Shown in pieces: positions 1-9,752 of a stretch of 64,000 nucleotides of DNA (position 1 is its first letter; each line of letters opens with the position of its first letter). The stretch is from Rheinheimera sp. A13L (lineage in GTDB: Bacteria > Pseudomonadota > Gammaproteobacteria > Enterobacterales > Alteromonadaceae), in assembly GCF_000217935.1 (NCBI RefSeq), contig NZ_AFHI01000034.1, positions 157,109 to 221,108 on the forward strand. The letters are read 5' to 3'. Below the pieces are notes generated by a model. The model did no database searches and had not been told where the DNA came from. It saw only the letters and a list, made by a program, of their open reading frames with translations. The position numbers and the translations under genes are program-made.

Positions 1-551
1 GCTCTTTTGCTGTCTAACAAAGAGATGCCTTCAGCCACCATATCAAATACCTGCCAGTTTTCAGAATCTTTAGCCCGACGCAGTTTAAACTCGATATTGA
101 TGTCTGGTTTGCCAGGATCTATCACACGGGTTTTGATAGTGATGATATTTTGGTTACCCACAGCACGAGCCGGCTCAAAAATCACTTTCTGATTTTTATA
201 CTGAGTTAAAGCTCCTGCGTAAGTGGCTACCATGTAATCTTTAAAGGCCACCACAAAAGCATCACGATCTTCTTCTTTGGTTTGTTTGATGTAGTTCCCA
301 ATAACACGGAAAGCCGCATAACGACTGTCGATGTAAGGCACTAATTCTTCGTTGACTATCACCCGTAAATGCTCAACATCTTTTTCGATCACAGGCTGAT
401 CCTTGGCAATACGGCGAAAAGCCTGATCGGCCACAGCTTCGATCATCTTGTACGGGTCAGTATAAGTTTTGACTTCCACGGCTGATGCTTGGGCAATGAG
501 GCCCAATGAAATCAATGCAGTAGCTGCAATTTTTACCAGCAAGTTTTTCAT
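1..551 (-). CDS. mlaC: MlaC, periplasmic phospholipid-binding protein (partial)
   Basis: This is the 5' part of the gene; the 3' end lies beyond the left edge. The reading frame runs open from an ATG at 551 to base 1, about 183 codons. It begins with a typical signal peptide (MKNLLVKIAATALISLGL, then an Ala-Gln-Ala-Ser-Ala cleavage region). The mature part reads like the MlaC/Ttg2D family, with the sequence VEVKTYTDPYKMI followed by a helical stretch. MlaC ferries phospholipids across the periplasm between the outer-membrane MlaA complex and the inner-membrane MlaFEDB transporter. It follows mlaD by 2 bases in one operon, the standard order. The identification is firm because the whole mla gene order is present. 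Confidence 0.93.
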   Translation of the reverse strand, partial: MKNLLVKIAATALISLGLIAQASAVEVKTYTDPYKMIEAVADQAFRRIAKDQPVIEKDVEHLRVIVNEELVPYIDSRYAAFRVIGNYIKQTKEEDRDAFVVAFKDYMVATYAGALTQYKNQKVIFEPARAVGNQNIITIKTRVIDPGKPDINIEFKLRRAKDSENWQVFDMVAEGISLLDSKR

Positions 552-553
552 GC

Positions 554-1021
554 TTAGTTACTTCCTCTGTTAAATAAGAACTGGCCGATTAACTCTTCCA
601 GCACAATAGCGGACTTGGTGTCTTCAACATAATCGCCACTTTTCAGGATGGAGACAGTTTCATCAACAAAACCAGGTTGTAATCCAAGATACTGCTCACC
701 CAATAAACCAGAGGTCAAAATAGCGACCGAACTGGTTTCAGGAAAATTGTTGTATTGACTGTCAATTTCCATAGCCACTACAGGAGAATACTCTTCGGTA
801 TCAAGATTGATGGAACGCACACGGCCAACCACCACTCCACCCACTTTAATGGGGGACCGAACTTTTAAACCGCCAATGTTCTCAAACTTGGCATACAACA
901 TATAGGTCTGGCCAGTGCCTGCCATACCGCTATTCGCTACTTTCAGAGATAACAACATAAAAGCTGCTATAGCCAGCGCAACAAACAAACCCACCAACAC
1001 TTCGATTTTGCGAGATGTCAT
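554..1021 (-). CDS. mlaD: MlaD, MCE-domain subunit of the Mla phospholipid transporter
   Basis: The protein has 155 residues: one N-terminal membrane helix (about residues 6-28) and one MCE domain (about 38-115), with a short C-terminal tail. This is the usual MlaD layout and length. The MCE hallmark is visible as GGLKVRSPIKVGGVVVGRV. In the family MlaD forms a hexameric ring anchored in the inner membrane that passes lipids between the MlaFE ABC core and periplasmic MlaC. The gene lies 3 bases after mlaE and 2 bases before mlaC. No mlaB is seen in the window; it would be expected after mlaC, beyond the left edge. Confidence 0.95.
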   Translation of the reverse strand: MTSRKIEVLVGLFVALAIAAFMLLSLKVANSGMAGTGQTYMLYAKFENIGGLKVRSPIKVGGVVVGRVRSINLDTEEYSPVVAMEIDSQYNNFPETSSVAILTSGLLGEQYLGLQPGFVDETVSILKSGDYVEDTKSAIVLEELIGQFLFNRGSN

Positions 1022-1024
1022 TTT

Positions 1025-1807
1025 TTATCCACCAAACATTACTGCTGTTAATATAAAGTCAAAACCTAAGACCGCCAGAGAAGATGTCACCACAGTTTGT
1101 GTGGTGGCCTGACTAATGCCTTCAGAGGTTGGCACCGCATCAAAGCCTTTATGTAAGGCTATCCAGGTCACAATCAAAGCAAACACAGCACTTTTAATCA
1201 CGCCGTTCATAATATCCTGCTGGAAATCAACGTTAGCTTGCATAGCCGACCAATAACCGCCGCTATCCACACCTAACCAGTCTACCCCCACCAAATGGCC
1301 ACCTAAGATGCCAACAGCAGTAAATATCATTGCCAGCAGTGGCATGCTGATCACACCAGCCCAAAACCGGGGCGCGATAATACGGCGCAAGGGATCAACA
1401 GCCATCATTTCCATACCGGATAACTGCTCAGTCGCTTTCATCAGGCCTATTTCAGCTGTTAAAGCACTACCTGCCCGACCAGCAAACAATAAGGCTGTCA
1501 CTACAGGACCCAGTTCACGCAACAAACTTAACGCAACCAAAGGGCCTAGCATTTGTTCAGCGCCAAACTTCGACAGCACTGTGTAACCCTGAAGTGCCAG
1601 CACCATACCGATAAACAAACCGGATACCAGAATGATCAGCAAAGACAACACACCAACCACATACAACTGCTTCAACAATAAAGGAAAGCTTTTACGTGGT
1701 GTTGGCCAGGCGATTAAAGCACCAAACAACATGATCGTTGCCCGGCCCATGCCTTGAATTTTAGCAATGCTCTTTTGTCCGAGTTGCTGTAACTTATCCA
1801 CTATCAC
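1025..1807 (-). CDS. mlaE: MlaE, permease of the Mla phospholipid ABC transporter
   Basis: This 260-residue multi-spanning membrane protein of the MlaE/permease family contains the conserved central segment [19 protein letters not shown] and later [20 protein letters not shown]. The length matches the family. The start is a GTG at 1807 whose GTGA overlaps the mlaF stop codon by 4 bases, which suggests translational coupling. It forms the transmembrane core of the MlaFEDB complex that keeps the outer membrane lipid-asymmetric. It is part of a four-gene operon in the order mlaF, mlaE, mlaD, mlaC. Confidence 0.96.
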   Translation of the reverse strand: MIVDKLQQLGQKSIAKIQGMGRATIMLFGALIAWPTPRKSFPLLLKQLYVVGVLSLLIILVSGLFIGMVLALQGYTVLSKFGAEQMLGPLVALSLLRELGPVVTALLFAGRAGSALTAEIGLMKATEQLSGMEMMAVDPLRRIIAPRFWAGVISMPLLAMIFTAVGILGGHLVGVDWLGVDSGGYWSAMQANVDFQQDIMNGVIKSAVFALIVTWIALHKGFDAVPTSEGISQATTQTVVTSSLAVLGFDFILTAVMFGG

Positions 1808-2619
1808 TTAGCTAACTCCATTAATTCCGTACTGTAACTGGCCGCTTTAAAGTGGAAAGGCACAGGACCATCAGACTCTCCCTGTAAAAATTGCTGAACT
1901 AACGCAGAGGGGTGAGCTCGCAGCTCCTCCGGTGTGCCTTGCCCTATGACTTTTTGCTCAGCAACCACATAGACATAGTCAGCAATACTCATCACTTCAT
2001 TGACGTCATGGGAGACCACAACCGAAGTTAAACCCAGCGCATTGTTCAAAGAGCGGATCAGACGCACTATCACACCCATAGAAATAGGGTCCTGACCAGC
2101 AAAAGGCTCATCGTACAGAATAAGTTGCGGATCTAAAGCTATAGCACGGGCTAACGCAGCACGACGCGCCATACCGCCAGAGAGTTCTGCCGGCATTAAA
2201 TCCCGCGCACCACGTAAACCAACAGCTTCCAGTTTCATCAACACCATCAAACGGATAATTTCTTCCGGCAGACGGGTATGCTCACGAATTGGAAAAGCGA
2301 CGTTGTCGTAGACCGACATATCACTGAACATAGCGCCGCTTTGAAACAGCATGCTCATTTTCTGCCGGGCCTTGTACAAATCTTTACGATTAAGCTGAGG
2401 TATATCCTGACCATTGACCAGAATTTTTCCCTGTTCAGGCTTTAACTGACCACCGATCAGGCGCAGCAGAGTGGTTTTACCAATACCACTGGGCCCCATA
2501 ATGGCGGTCACTTTGCCACGCTGAAACTGCATGCTCATGTCATCATAGATCACACGGTCACCACGTTTGAACGTCAGGTGCTGAATGTCTACCAGAATAT
2601 CTGACACGTTGATCCTCAT
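1804..2619 (-). CDS. mlaF: MlaF, ATPase of the Mla phospholipid ABC transporter
   Basis: This 271-residue ABC ATPase has its Walker A at residues 42-50 (GPSGIGKTT), an ABC signature [15 protein letters not shown] and a Walker [13 protein letters not shown]. It is the ATP-hydrolysing subunit of the inner-membrane Mla transporter. It is the first gene of the operon, preceded by a 33-base leader from a readable sigma70-like promoter. The C-terminal extension after the H-loop (about residues 230-271) is typical of MlaF, which uses it for dimer contacts. Confidence 0.96.
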   Translation of the reverse strand: MRINVSDILVDIQHLTFKRGDRVIYDDMSMQFQRGKVTAIMGPSGIGKTTLLRLIGGQLKPEQGKILVNGQDIPQLNRKDLYKARQKMSMLFQSGAMFSDMSVYDNVAFPIREHTRLPEEIIRLMVLMKLEAVGLRGARDLMPAELSGGMARRAALARAIALDPQLILYDEPFAGQDPISMGVIVRLIRSLNNALGLTSVVVSHDVNEVMSIADYVYVVAEQKVIGQGTPEELRAHPSALVQQFLQGESDGPVPFHFKAASYSTELMELAK

Positions 2620-2992
2620 TTAAAGACAATAGCGTTTATCGCTAAAATTAAAGGCGCGCAATATACCTATGCACAACAGCGACTTCAAGCCAAGCGGACT
2701 AGTAAAGGCCTGCTATTGTATAGGTTTTTCGCAACGACAACCTTATAAAAAATAGTAACAACTGATTGCAAAAACAGAATAATCAATTTGTTTTACGTAA
2801 TCTTTTGCATTTGAGCCCAATAAACACGAAAATATCAGCCTTTACATGGCCGCAAAGTGTGCCGCGCTGAAAATGAATCGCAGCTTAATATGTGAGCTAT
2901 CTCTATGATCTGACTGATTCTCTTACTGGATCCTTTCCAAAGAACTACAGATCCAAAAAAGCGGGCAACAACTAATTGAAGGGGATTTTTGC
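2620..2992. other. intergenic region between divergent mla and kds-lpt operons
   Basis: These 373 bases hold no convincing gene. The left third carries the mla promoter. The right part must carry the kdsD promoter, but no strong -35/-10 pair could be picked by eye. A ribosome-binding site (GAAGGGG) sits just before the kdsD ATG at 2993. Confidence 0.6.
2653..2688 (-). promoter_or_regulatory. sigma70-like promoter of the mla operon
   Basis: Read on the minus strand, a -35 box TTGAAG (2688-2683) is followed by a 17-base spacer and a -10 box TATATT (2665-2660). Transcription would start near 2653, about 34 bases before mlaF. Spacing is optimal and no other gene lies between. The call is by eye, without a start-site experiment. 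Confidence 0.6.
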
Positions 2993-3961
2993 ATGACTCT
3001 GGACTTTCGCCCTCAGGCCCTGCAGGTGTTGCAGATTGAAGCTGCCGCTGTAACCCAGCTGGCCACCTATATAGACGAAAGTTTTAATCTGGCCTGTCAG
3101 ATGATGTTTGACTGCAAAGGCCGGGTCATAGTGATTGGTATGGGTAAATCCGGCCATATCGCCAATAAAATTGCTGCCACTTTAGCCTCTACCGGCACCC
3201 CCTCTTTTTTTGTTCATCCGGCCGAAGCCAGTCATGGCGATTTAGGCATGATCACCACAGAGGATGTAGTGCTGGCCATTTCCAACTCGGGTGAAACTGC
3301 TGAAGTGCTGGCGATAGTGCCGGTATTAAAACGCCGTGGCATTAAAATGGTGGCTATGACAGGCCGTCCTGAATCTACTTTAGCTGCTTTATCCGACGTG
3401 CATTTATGTGTTCGGGTTGAACAGGAAGCCTGCCCCTTAGGCCTGGCCCCAACAGCCAGCACTACAGCGACCTTGGCGATGGGTGATGCCATAGCCGTTG
3501 CCCTTTTGGATGTACGGGGTTTTTCTGCGGATGATTTTGCTTTATCCCATCCGGGTGGCAGCCTGGGTCGTCGCTTATTATTACGCTTAGAAGATGTGAT
3601 GCATTTTGGTGATGCCTTGCCACTAGTGCATCAACAGGTCAGCTTAAAAGAGGCGCTGCTGGAAATCTCCCGTAAAGGTTTAGGCATGACGTCTGTGGTG
3701 GATGATTCAGGTAAGCTGGCAGGCTTATTTACCGATGGCGATTTACGCCGGGTGCTGGATCAGCAAGTGGATTTACACAAAGCCAGCATTGCCAGCCTGA
3801 TGACCAAAAACTGTATCACGGCCAAACCTGCTATGCTGGCAGCAGAAGCCCTGAAAATCATGGAACAACGCAAAATTAATGGTCTTATTGTAGTGAACGA
3901 ACAACATGAACCTGTAGGTGCGTTAAATATGCACGACTTGCTGAAAGCCGGAGTGCTCTGA
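2993..3961 (+). CDS. kdsD: D-arabinose-5-phosphate isomerase
   Basis: KdsD interconverts ribulose-5-phosphate and arabinose-5-phosphate, the first step toward the Kdo sugar of LPS. The 322 residues comprise an N-terminal sugar-isomerase (SIS) domain (about 35-170) with the motifs GMGKSGHIANKIAATL and SNSGETAE, and a tandem CBS pair (about 200-320). Length and domain order match E. coli KdsD. It starts an operon with kdsC, lptC, lptA and lptB; its stop codon overlaps the kdsC start by one base. A gutQ-type paralogue is possible by sequence, but the context points to kdsD. Confidence 0.95.
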   Translation: MTLDFRPQALQVLQIEAAAVTQLATYIDESFNLACQMMFDCKGRVIVIGMGKSGHIANKIAATLASTGTPSFFVHPAEASHGDLGMITTEDVVLAISNSGETAEVLAIVPVLKRRGIKMVAMTGRPESTLAALSDVHLCVRVEQEACPLGLAPTASTTATLAMGDAIAVALLDVRGFSADDFALSHPGGSLGRRLLLRLEDVMHFGDALPLVHQQVSLKEALLEISRKGLGMTSVVDDSGKLAGLFTDGDLRRVLDQQVDLHKASIASLMTKNCITAKPAMLAAEALKIMEQRKINGLIVVNEQHEPVGALNMHDLLKAGVL

Positions 3962-4518
3962 TGTCTGTTTTATTTGCCCAAATGTATCAGGCCATCAGCC
4001 CGGAACTGGAACAAAAGGCTCAGCAAATCCGTCTGCTGATTTGTGATGTGGATGGCGTGTTTTCTGATGGCCGTATTTATTTAGGCAATCAGGGCGAAGA
4101 ACTGAAAGCCTTCCATACCCGGGATGGTTACGGCATTAAAGCCTTACGCCACGCCGGTATTGAAGTGGCAGTGATCACGGGCCGTCGCTCAGAGATAGTG
4201 CAGCAGCGTATGACGTCACTCACTGTGCCTTACATTTATCAGGGTCAGGAAAATAAACTCGCTGCTTTTGCTGAACTCCAGCAAAAACTGGCACTCGAAG
4301 CCTCACAAATTGCCTTTATCGGAGATGATTTGGCCGACTGGGCCGTGATGCAACATTGTGGTTTAAGTGTTGCTGTGCAAGACGCTCACCCTTATCTTGC
4401 TTTGCATGCTGATTACCGCTGTCAATTACCTGGTGGTTTTGGTGCAGTGCGTGAACTCTGTGATTTGCTGTTGACCAGTCAGGGCAAATTTGCTGAATTT
4501 TCAGGAAGCAGTACATGA
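3961..4518 (+). CDS. kdsC: 3-deoxy-D-manno-octulosonate 8-phosphate phosphatase
   Basis: KdsC removes phosphate from Kdo-8-phosphate to give Kdo, a core sugar of LPS. The 185-residue protein is a C0-type HAD phosphatase with the nucleophile motif CDVDGVFSDG (Asp29, Asp31), a Thr-Gly motif II (AVITGRRSEI) and motif IV IGDDLADWAVM. The length matches the family. The start overlaps the kdsD stop and the stop overlaps the lptC start (ATGA), so it sits in a tightly coupled operon. Confidence 0.95.
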   Translation: MSVLFAQMYQAISPELEQKAQQIRLLICDVDGVFSDGRIYLGNQGEELKAFHTRDGYGIKALRHAGIEVAVITGRRSEIVQQRMTSLTVPYIYQGQENKLAAFAELQQKLALEASQIAFIGDDLADWAVMQHCGLSVAVQDAHPYLALHADYRCQLPGGFGAVRELCDLLLTSQGKFAEFSGSST

Positions 4519-5069
4519 TCCGTCAATTTCTGTGGTTAGTGCTTATTGTGGCCGCTGCCGCTGGTTTTTACAGCTGGCAATTACTGGACCAGGAGCAAAG
4601 TAGCACTCCGGGCAATCAGGACCATCAGCCAGACTATGTGGCTGTCGACCTGACCCGGATGATTTATGATAAAGAAGGCCACTTGTCTGATTTGATCCGG
4701 GCTCAGCGTATGGAGCACTTCGAACGTTTTGGCTTTTTACAGTTTGATTTCCCTATCTACACTATTTACCAGGAAAAAGTGCCATTATGGCAAGTGACAA
4801 GCGAGCAGGCTGTGCTTTATCCTGATGACAAACTCATTCTTGAACACAGAGTGGAGTTGCGCAATATGTCCGCAGACCCACTTTTTACCCGAATAGAAAC
4901 CAATGCAGTTGAGCTTCTGTTTAACACCAACAGCCTGCAATCGAATGAGCAGGTACGAATTTTTGGACTGGGCTTTCAAATCACAGGTAAAGGTATGCTG
5001 GCCGATTTGAACGAACAGAATATTGAGCTGAAACAGCACACAAAAACGGTTTATTACAATGAAAAGTAA
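4515..5069 (+). CDS. lptC: LptC, LPS export bridge protein
   Basis: The 184-residue protein has a single N-terminal membrane helix (about residues 4-22) and a periplasmic beta-jellyroll domain, typical for LptC. LptC takes lipopolysaccharide from the LptB2FG transporter and hands it to LptA. Sequence conservation in this family is low, so the call rests on size, topology and position between kdsC (4-base overlap) and lptA (11-base overlap). Confidence 0.92.
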   Translation: MIRQFLWLVLIVAAAAGFYSWQLLDQEQSSTPGNQDHQPDYVAVDLTRMIYDKEGHLSDLIRAQRMEHFERFGFLQFDFPIYTIYQEKVPLWQVTSEQAVLYPDDKLILEHRVELRNMSADPLFTRIETNAVELLFNTNSLQSNEQVRIFGLGFQITGKGMLADLNEQNIELKQHTKTVYYNEK

Positions 5070-5553
5070 CATTATTTTACTCAGCCTATGTTTCGCCTTC
5101 AGTGGCTTTTGCCTGGCAGGTCCTGATGACTTCAAAAAAGAGATTCAGGTAGGTTCCGACCGTCAGTTTGGTTCTATTAAAGACAAAGTCATGACCTTTG
5201 TTGATAACGTCAAAGTAGAACAAGGCAGCCTGCTGATTGAAGCAGACAAACTCGAAGTGCTGGCCACTGCAGGTAAAGGCAAAGAGGTGTTTATTGCCTC
5301 AGGCCAGCCTGCGACTTACTCGCAGTTACTGGATGGTGAAAAGCCGATTAAAGCCAGTGCCAATGAAATTCGCTACGATGTGGCCAACGGCACGCTGGTG
5401 CTGACAGGCAATGCTGAACTGAGTCAGAATGGCAGCATGGTGCAAGGCGCGATCATTAAATACAACCTTGAAAAACAAGAACTGGAAGCTGAATCTGACG
5501 GTAAAAAAACCGAAAGAGTGACCACTGTGTTCAGCCCGGAAGGAAAAGAATAA
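5059..5553 (+). CDS. lptA: LptA, periplasmic LPS transport protein
   Basis: The protein has 164 residues with a clear signal peptide ([20 protein letters not shown], cleavage near residue 20) and an OstA/LptA beta-jellyroll domain. The hallmark region [20 protein letters not shown] is readable. LptA oligomerises into the periplasmic bridge for LPS between LptC and LptD. The gene overlaps lptC and shares its last base with the lptB start. Confidence 0.95.
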   Translation: MKSNIILLSLCFAFSGFCLAGPDDFKKEIQVGSDRQFGSIKDKVMTFVDNVKVEQGSLLIEADKLEVLATAGKGKEVFIASGQPATYSQLLDGEKPIKASANEIRYDVANGTLVLTGNAELSQNGSMVQGAIIKYNLEKQELEAESDGKKTERVTTVFSPEGKE

Positions 5554-6275
5554 TGAAGTTAGTCGCGTCCCATCTGGCCAAAAGCTATAAAGGTCGTCAG
5601 GTGGTCAAAGACGTCAGTCTGGAAGTGAATGCGGGTCAAATTGTTGGCTTGTTAGGTCCAAATGGTGCAGGCAAAACCACCACTTTTTATATGATTGTTG
5701 GTCTGGTCCCATCAGACAAAGGCAAAATCACGCTGGATGACAAAGAAATCACCTTTGATCCTATCCATGCCCGTGCCCGTGCTGGTATTGGCTACCTGCC
5801 GCAGGAAAGCTCAATTTTCCGTAAACTGACAGTGTACGACAATCTTTTAGCCATTTTGCAGCACCGCAAAGACTTAACCGAAGAGCAGCGCGAAGAAAAA
5901 GCCGACGCCCTGCTGGACGAGTTCCATATAGGCCATATCCGTAACAGCCTGGGCATGAGTTTGTCCGGTGGTGAACGTCGCAGAGTGGAAATAGCCAGAG
6001 CATTGGCTGCGGATCCGGCATTTATCCTGTTAGATGAACCTTTTGCTGGCGTTGATCCCATTTCAGTGTTAGATATTAAAAAAATTATTCAGCATCTGTG
6101 CCAACGGGGCATTGGCGTGTTGATCACAGACCACAATGTACGTGAAACGCTTGATGTCTGTGAAATTGCCTATATTGTAAGTCATGGAGAACTGATTGCT
6201 GCAGGTACACCGGCTGAGGTTTTAGCAAACCAACAAGTCCGCGATGTCTACCTTGGTGAGCAATTCAGGTTATAG
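5553..6275 (+). CDS. lptB: LptB, ATPase of the LPS export transporter
   Basis: This 240-residue ABC ATPase has its Walker A at residues 35-43 (GPNGAGKTT), the signature [15 protein letters not shown] and Walker [14 protein letters not shown]. LptB powers extraction of lipopolysaccharide from the inner membrane together with LptF and LptG, which are encoded elsewhere. The length equals E. coli LptB. Its position before rpoN is the standard gammaproteobacterial order. Confidence 0.97.
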   Translation: MKLVASHLAKSYKGRQVVKDVSLEVNAGQIVGLLGPNGAGKTTTFYMIVGLVPSDKGKITLDDKEITFDPIHARARAGIGYLPQESSIFRKLTVYDNLLAILQHRKDLTEEQREEKADALLDEFHIGHIRNSLGMSLSGGERRRVEIARALAADPAFILLDEPFAGVDPISVLDIKKIIQHLCQRGIGVLITDHNVRETLDVCEIAYIVSHGELIAAGTPAEVLANQQVRDVYLGEQFRL

Positions 6276-6322
6276 TTTAAAACAACATCCGAATAGGGTT
6301 GTTTGGAGAAAATAAGAAGTAC

Positions 6323-7816
6323 ATGAAACCGTCTCTGCAACTTCGTCTTGGTCAGCAGCTCACAATGACTCCTCAATTGCAGCAAGCAATCAAATTGCTG
6401 CAACTGTCCACCATTGAACTGCAACAGGAAATTCAGGAAGCTCTGGATGCCAATCCATTGCTGGAAGCTGAAGATGACTATGCTGTATTTCAGGAACCTT
6501 CTTCCAAAGATTTAAATCACGGCGCTGAGTTTGACGCTCCAGACTACGACAGCAGCCATGATGAACATTATGAGCCTGAGGTAAAGGACAGCAGCGAAGC
6601 GATGTCCGAGCAAAACATCAAAGAAGATCTGCCGCTGGACAGCCATTGGGATGATTTAGTCAGCGCAGCCCCTGTGGCAGGTGCCAATAATTACAACGGT
6701 GATGAAGACACTGTATTTCAGGGTGAAACCAGCGAAACCCTGCAGGACTATTTACGCTGGCAAATGCAACTGACGCCTTTTTCAGACACAGACCGTACCA
6801 TTGCTGAGATCATCATCGAAGCCATAGATGAAAACGGCTTATTGACCATAGACACAGACGAAATTCTTGAGTCTTTGGGCATGCCCGATGTGGAAGCCGA
6901 CGAAGTTGAAGCTGTGATTAAACGTATCCAGTTATTTGACCCTATAGGTGTTGGTGCCCGCACTATTCAGGAATGTTTATTGGTACAACTGCGCCAGTTT
7001 GACCCAAAAACACCTTATCTGGCAGAAACACGTCATATTATTAAAGAATATACTGACTTTTTAGCGAACAGAGATTTCCGTTCTCTGATGCGTGTGACTA
7101 AACTCAAAGAAGACGACTTAAAAGAAGTGATGCGCCTGATCCACAGTCTGAACCCACGACCTGGGGCAGATGTGATTCGACAAGAACAGTCGTATGTGAT
7201 CCCTGATGTCTCGGTAGCGAAAATTAAAGGACGCTGGATGGTTGAGTTAAATCCTGATGCGATGCCAAAGATCAGAATTAACGAGCAATATGCTGCCATG
7301 TCACGTAACGCCCGTAACGCCTCCGATGGTCAGTTTATCCGTTCCCATTTGCAGGAAGCCAAATGGTTTTTAAAAAGTCTGGAAAGCCGCAACGAAACTT
7401 TACTTAAAGTTGCCAACTGCATAGTGCAGCAGCAGCAGGCGTTTTTTGAGCACGGCGAAGAAGCCATGAAACCCATGGTATTAAACGATGTAGCTGAAAT
7501 GGTGGGAATGCATGAATCAACAATTTCCCGTGTTACCACACAAAAATATATGCACACTCCCAGAGGAATATTTGAACTTAAGTTCTTTTTCTCCAGTCAT
7601 GTAAGTACAGAGAGTGGCGGTGAATGTTCATCCACCGCAATCCGCGCCTTTATAAAAAAATTGGTGGCGGCGGAAAATCCTGCCAAACCTTTAAGTGATA
7701 GCAGGATGGCAGAAATACTGTCAGAACAAGGAATTAATGTCGCACGGCGAACCATTGCCAAGTACCGTGAAGCCTTGTTTATTCCGCCGTCTAATCAGCG
7801 CAAGAGCTTGCTTTAA
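6323..7816 (+). CDS. rpoN: RNA polymerase sigma-54 factor
   Basis: RpoN directs RNA polymerase to -24/-12 promoters that need enhancer-binding ATPases. The protein has 497 residues with the Gln/Leu-rich region I at the N terminus ([20 protein letters not shown]), an acidic region II, the core-binding domain, the helix-turn-helix ([20 protein letters not shown]) and the RpoN box [10 protein letters not shown] near the C terminus. The frame is open from a TTG at 6299, but the ATG at 6323 matches the conserved start of the family and has a GGAGAA ribosome site upstream. It is followed by hpf, ptsN, rapZ and ptsO as usual. Confidence 0.97.
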   Translation: MKPSLQLRLGQQLTMTPQLQQAIKLLQLSTIELQQEIQEALDANPLLEAEDDYAVFQEPSSKDLNHGAEFDAPDYDSSHDEHYEPEVKDSSEAMSEQNIKEDLPLDSHWDDLVSAAPVAGANNYNGDEDTVFQGETSETLQDYLRWQMQLTPFSDTDRTIAEIIIEAIDENGLLTIDTDEILESLGMPDVEADEVEAVIKRIQLFDPIGVGARTIQECLLVQLRQFDPKTPYLAETRHIIKEYTDFLANRDFRSLMRVTKLKEDDLKEVMRLIHSLNPRPGADVIRQEQSYVIPDVSVAKIKGRWMVELNPDAMPKIRINEQYAAMSRNARNASDGQFIRSHLQEAKWFLKSLESRNETLLKVANCIVQQQQAFFEHGEEAMKPMVLNDVAEMVGMHESTISRVTTQKYMHTPRGIFELKFFFSSHVSTESGGECSSTAIRAFIKKLVAAENPAKPLSDSRMAEILSEQGINVARRTIAKYREALFIPPSNQRKSLL

Positions 7817-7841
7817 CAGCTCTACAAAGAAGGAAGAGTCT

Positions 7842-8129
7842 ATGCAAATCAACTTAACTGGTCGTCATGTAGAAATCACTGAAGCACTGAAAGAGTACGT
7901 CGATAGCAAATTTTCCAAACTTGAACGTCATTTTGATCATATTAATAATGTACATGTAGTGCTGAACGTGGAAAAATTAAAACAGATTGCAGAGGCTAAG
8001 ATGCACCTCAACGGAGGTGAAGTATTCGCTGTATCGGAAGACGAAAATATGTACGCTGCGATAGACCAGCTTATCGATAAACTGGATCGCCAAGTTATTA
8101 AACATAAAGAGAAAATTTCTCGTCATTGA
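7842..8129 (+). CDS. hpf: ribosome hibernation promoting factor (short HPF)
   Basis: HPF helps pack idle 70S ribosomes into inactive dimers in stationary phase. The 95-residue protein starts MQINLTGRHVEITEAL and matches short HPF in length. The frame stays open upstream to 7695 inside rpoN, but the ATG at 7842 fits the family start and follows an AAGGAAGAG ribosome site. It lies 25 bases after rpoN and 10 before ptsN. Confidence 0.95.
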   Translation: MQINLTGRHVEITEALKEYVDSKFSKLERHFDHINNVHVVLNVEKLKQIAEAKMHLNGGEVFAVSEDENMYAAIDQLIDKLDRQVIKHKEKISRH

Positions 8130-8139
8130 TTCTGAAACT

Positions 8140-8610
8140 ATGAACCTGAGCTCAATGTTATCGGAGGACTGCACCAAGAGTGCGGTCCTTTTTAATAGTA
8201 AAAAACGCATTCTGGAATACATAGCTGAACTGGCACATCAGCGGTTACCGGAAATTCCTGAGTACAACATACTCGAAGCCCTGATGAGCCGTGAAAAGCT
8301 TGGCTCTACAGGTATTGGTGGTGGTATTGCTATTCCTCATGGCAAATTAAAAAGTGTCACCACACCTATGCTGGTGTTTGTTGTCAGCAAAGATCCGATA
8401 CAGTTTGATGCTATTGATAACCAGGCCGTGGATATTTTTTGTGCCATCCTGATCCCTGAAAACCAGTGTCAAACCCATTTATCCACCTTATCAGGTATAG
8501 CCCGGATGCTTAGCCAAAAAGATTTCACCAAAAAAATCCGTCATAGTGCAAACAGCCACGACTTGTATCAGTTGCTGATGACGGGCTCTGAACAGGTGAT
8601 AGCAAAATGA
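8140..8610 (+). CDS. ptsN: PTS IIA-like nitrogen-regulatory protein PtsN
   Basis: PtsN (EIIA-Ntr) is the end phospho-acceptor of the nitrogen PTS and regulates potassium transport and other targets rather than sugar uptake. The 156-residue protein has the phosphorylation site in GIAIPHGK (His67) and the family hallmark LGSTGIGGGIAIPHG. It lies between hpf and rapZ; its stop overlaps the rapZ start (ATGA). The phosphocarrier NPr (ptsO) is two genes downstream, so two members of the phosphorelay are together. Confidence 0.95.
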   Translation: MNLSSMLSEDCTKSAVLFNSKKRILEYIAELAHQRLPEIPEYNILEALMSREKLGSTGIGGGIAIPHGKLKSVTTPMLVFVVSKDPIQFDAIDNQAVDIFCAILIPENQCQTHLSTLSGIARMLSQKDFTKKIRHSANSHDLYQLLMTGSEQVIAK

Positions 8611-9464
8611 AGTTACTGGTCGTCAGCGGTCGATCGGGTTCGGGCAAATCTGTTGCCCTGCGCGTGATGGAAGACCTGGGTTATTATTGTGTGGATAACA
8701 TCCCGGTTAATTTATTGCCCACTTTGGCTAATGCCGTTATGGGACAATATGAGCGAGTCGCGGTCAGTATAGATGTGCGGAATTTACCGCAGGACCCCGA
8801 AGAGCTCACAGATATCCTGTCTTATCTGCCGCACAAAGTTGACCTGACCATTCTTTACCTCGACGCCGACCATACCAGTTTAATTAAACGCTTCAGCGAA
8901 ACCCGCCGCTTGCATCCTTTGTCACATCAGGCCATGTCACTGGATGAAGCGATACAACGCGAACAGCAGCTGCTGGACCCCATCTCAAGCCGTGCTGATT
9001 TATATCTGGATACCACAGAGCTGAACGTACATCAGCTGGCAGAACAGCTTAGGGAGCGGATCCTGGGGCAAAAAACTGGCCGGCTGGTTATTTTGTTTGA
9101 ATCTTTTGGTTTTAAATACGGTATTCCTAAAGACGCCGATTATGTATTTGATGCGCGCTTTTTACCGAACCCACATTGGGAACCTGAACTGAAAATTCTG
9201 ACGGGGCTGGATCAACCTGTACAGGACTACCTGTCTTCACAAGCTGTGGTAGCTCAGTATATCTGGCAAATTAATCAGTTTATTGGCACCTGGCTGCCGC
9301 ATTTAGAACGTAACAACCGCAGCTACCTGACCATAGCTATTGGCTGCACCGGTGGCCAACACCGTTCAGTTTATATCGCTGAATCTTTGGCTGAAAGTTA
9401 CCGCTTACAACGCGAGGATGTGCAAATTCGTCATCGCGAACTGGTAAGACATCATGGCCGATAA
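8607..9464 (+). CDS. rapZ: RNase adapter protein RapZ
   Basis: RapZ is a nucleotide-binding protein which in E. coli presents the small RNA GlmZ to RNase E and so tunes glucosamine-6-phosphate synthesis. The 285-residue protein has Walker A GRSGSGKS (residues 8-15) and the conserved C-terminal region with GCTGGQHRSVYIAE. The length matches E. coli RapZ. No GlmY/GlmZ RNA was recognised in this window. It overlaps ptsN by 4 bases and ptsO by 11. Confidence 0.95.
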   Translation: MKLLVVSGRSGSGKSVALRVMEDLGYYCVDNIPVNLLPTLANAVMGQYERVAVSIDVRNLPQDPEELTDILSYLPHKVDLTILYLDADHTSLIKRFSETRRLHPLSHQAMSLDEAIQREQQLLDPISSRADLYLDTTELNVHQLAEQLRERILGQKTGRLVILFESFGFKYGIPKDADYVFDARFLPNPHWEPELKILTGLDQPVQDYLSSQAVVAQYIWQINQFIGTWLPHLERNNRSYLTIAIGCTGGQHRSVYIAESLAESYRLQREDVQIRHRELVRHHGR

Positions 9465-9732
9465 ATTTCAAAAAACAGTCACTATCGTGAATCAGCTGGG
9501 TTTACATGCCAGGGCTGCCACTAAGCTGGTGCAATTATGCCGTCAGTTTGATGCCAAAATAGAGTTACAACAGGAAGGCCAGACCGCAGATGCCAGCAGT
9601 GTGCTTGCACTGTTAATGCTGGCGAGCAGTAAAGGTAAAACTCTGGAAGTCTGCACCCAAGGTGCAGAGGCTCAGCAAGCTTTAACCGCTGTAGTGGCTT
9701 TAATCGAAAACGGCTTCGACGAAGAAAACTAA
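9454..9732 (+). CDS. ptsO: phosphocarrier protein NPr
   Basis: This 92-residue HPr-family protein has the phosphorylatable histidine in LGLHARAATK (His18) and a second motif SSVLALLMLASSKG where sugar-PTS HPr would carry its regulatory serine region. NPr passes phosphate from EI-Ntr to PtsN. It is the last gene of the rpoN cluster and starts inside rapZ. The convergent mnhG gene begins 20 bases after it, with no strong terminator visible between them. Confidence 0.95.
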   Translation: MADKFQKTVTIVNQLGLHARAATKLVQLCRQFDAKIELQQEGQTADASSVLALLMLASSKGKTLEVCTQGAEAQQALTAVVALIENGFDEEN

Positions 9733-9752
9733 CACCAGAGTAAATACAGTAC

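Noticed and set aside
5761..6061. two minus-strand frames over lptB
   Set aside because: Shadows of the lptB coding sequence; Cys/Arg-rich translations typical of antisense frames.
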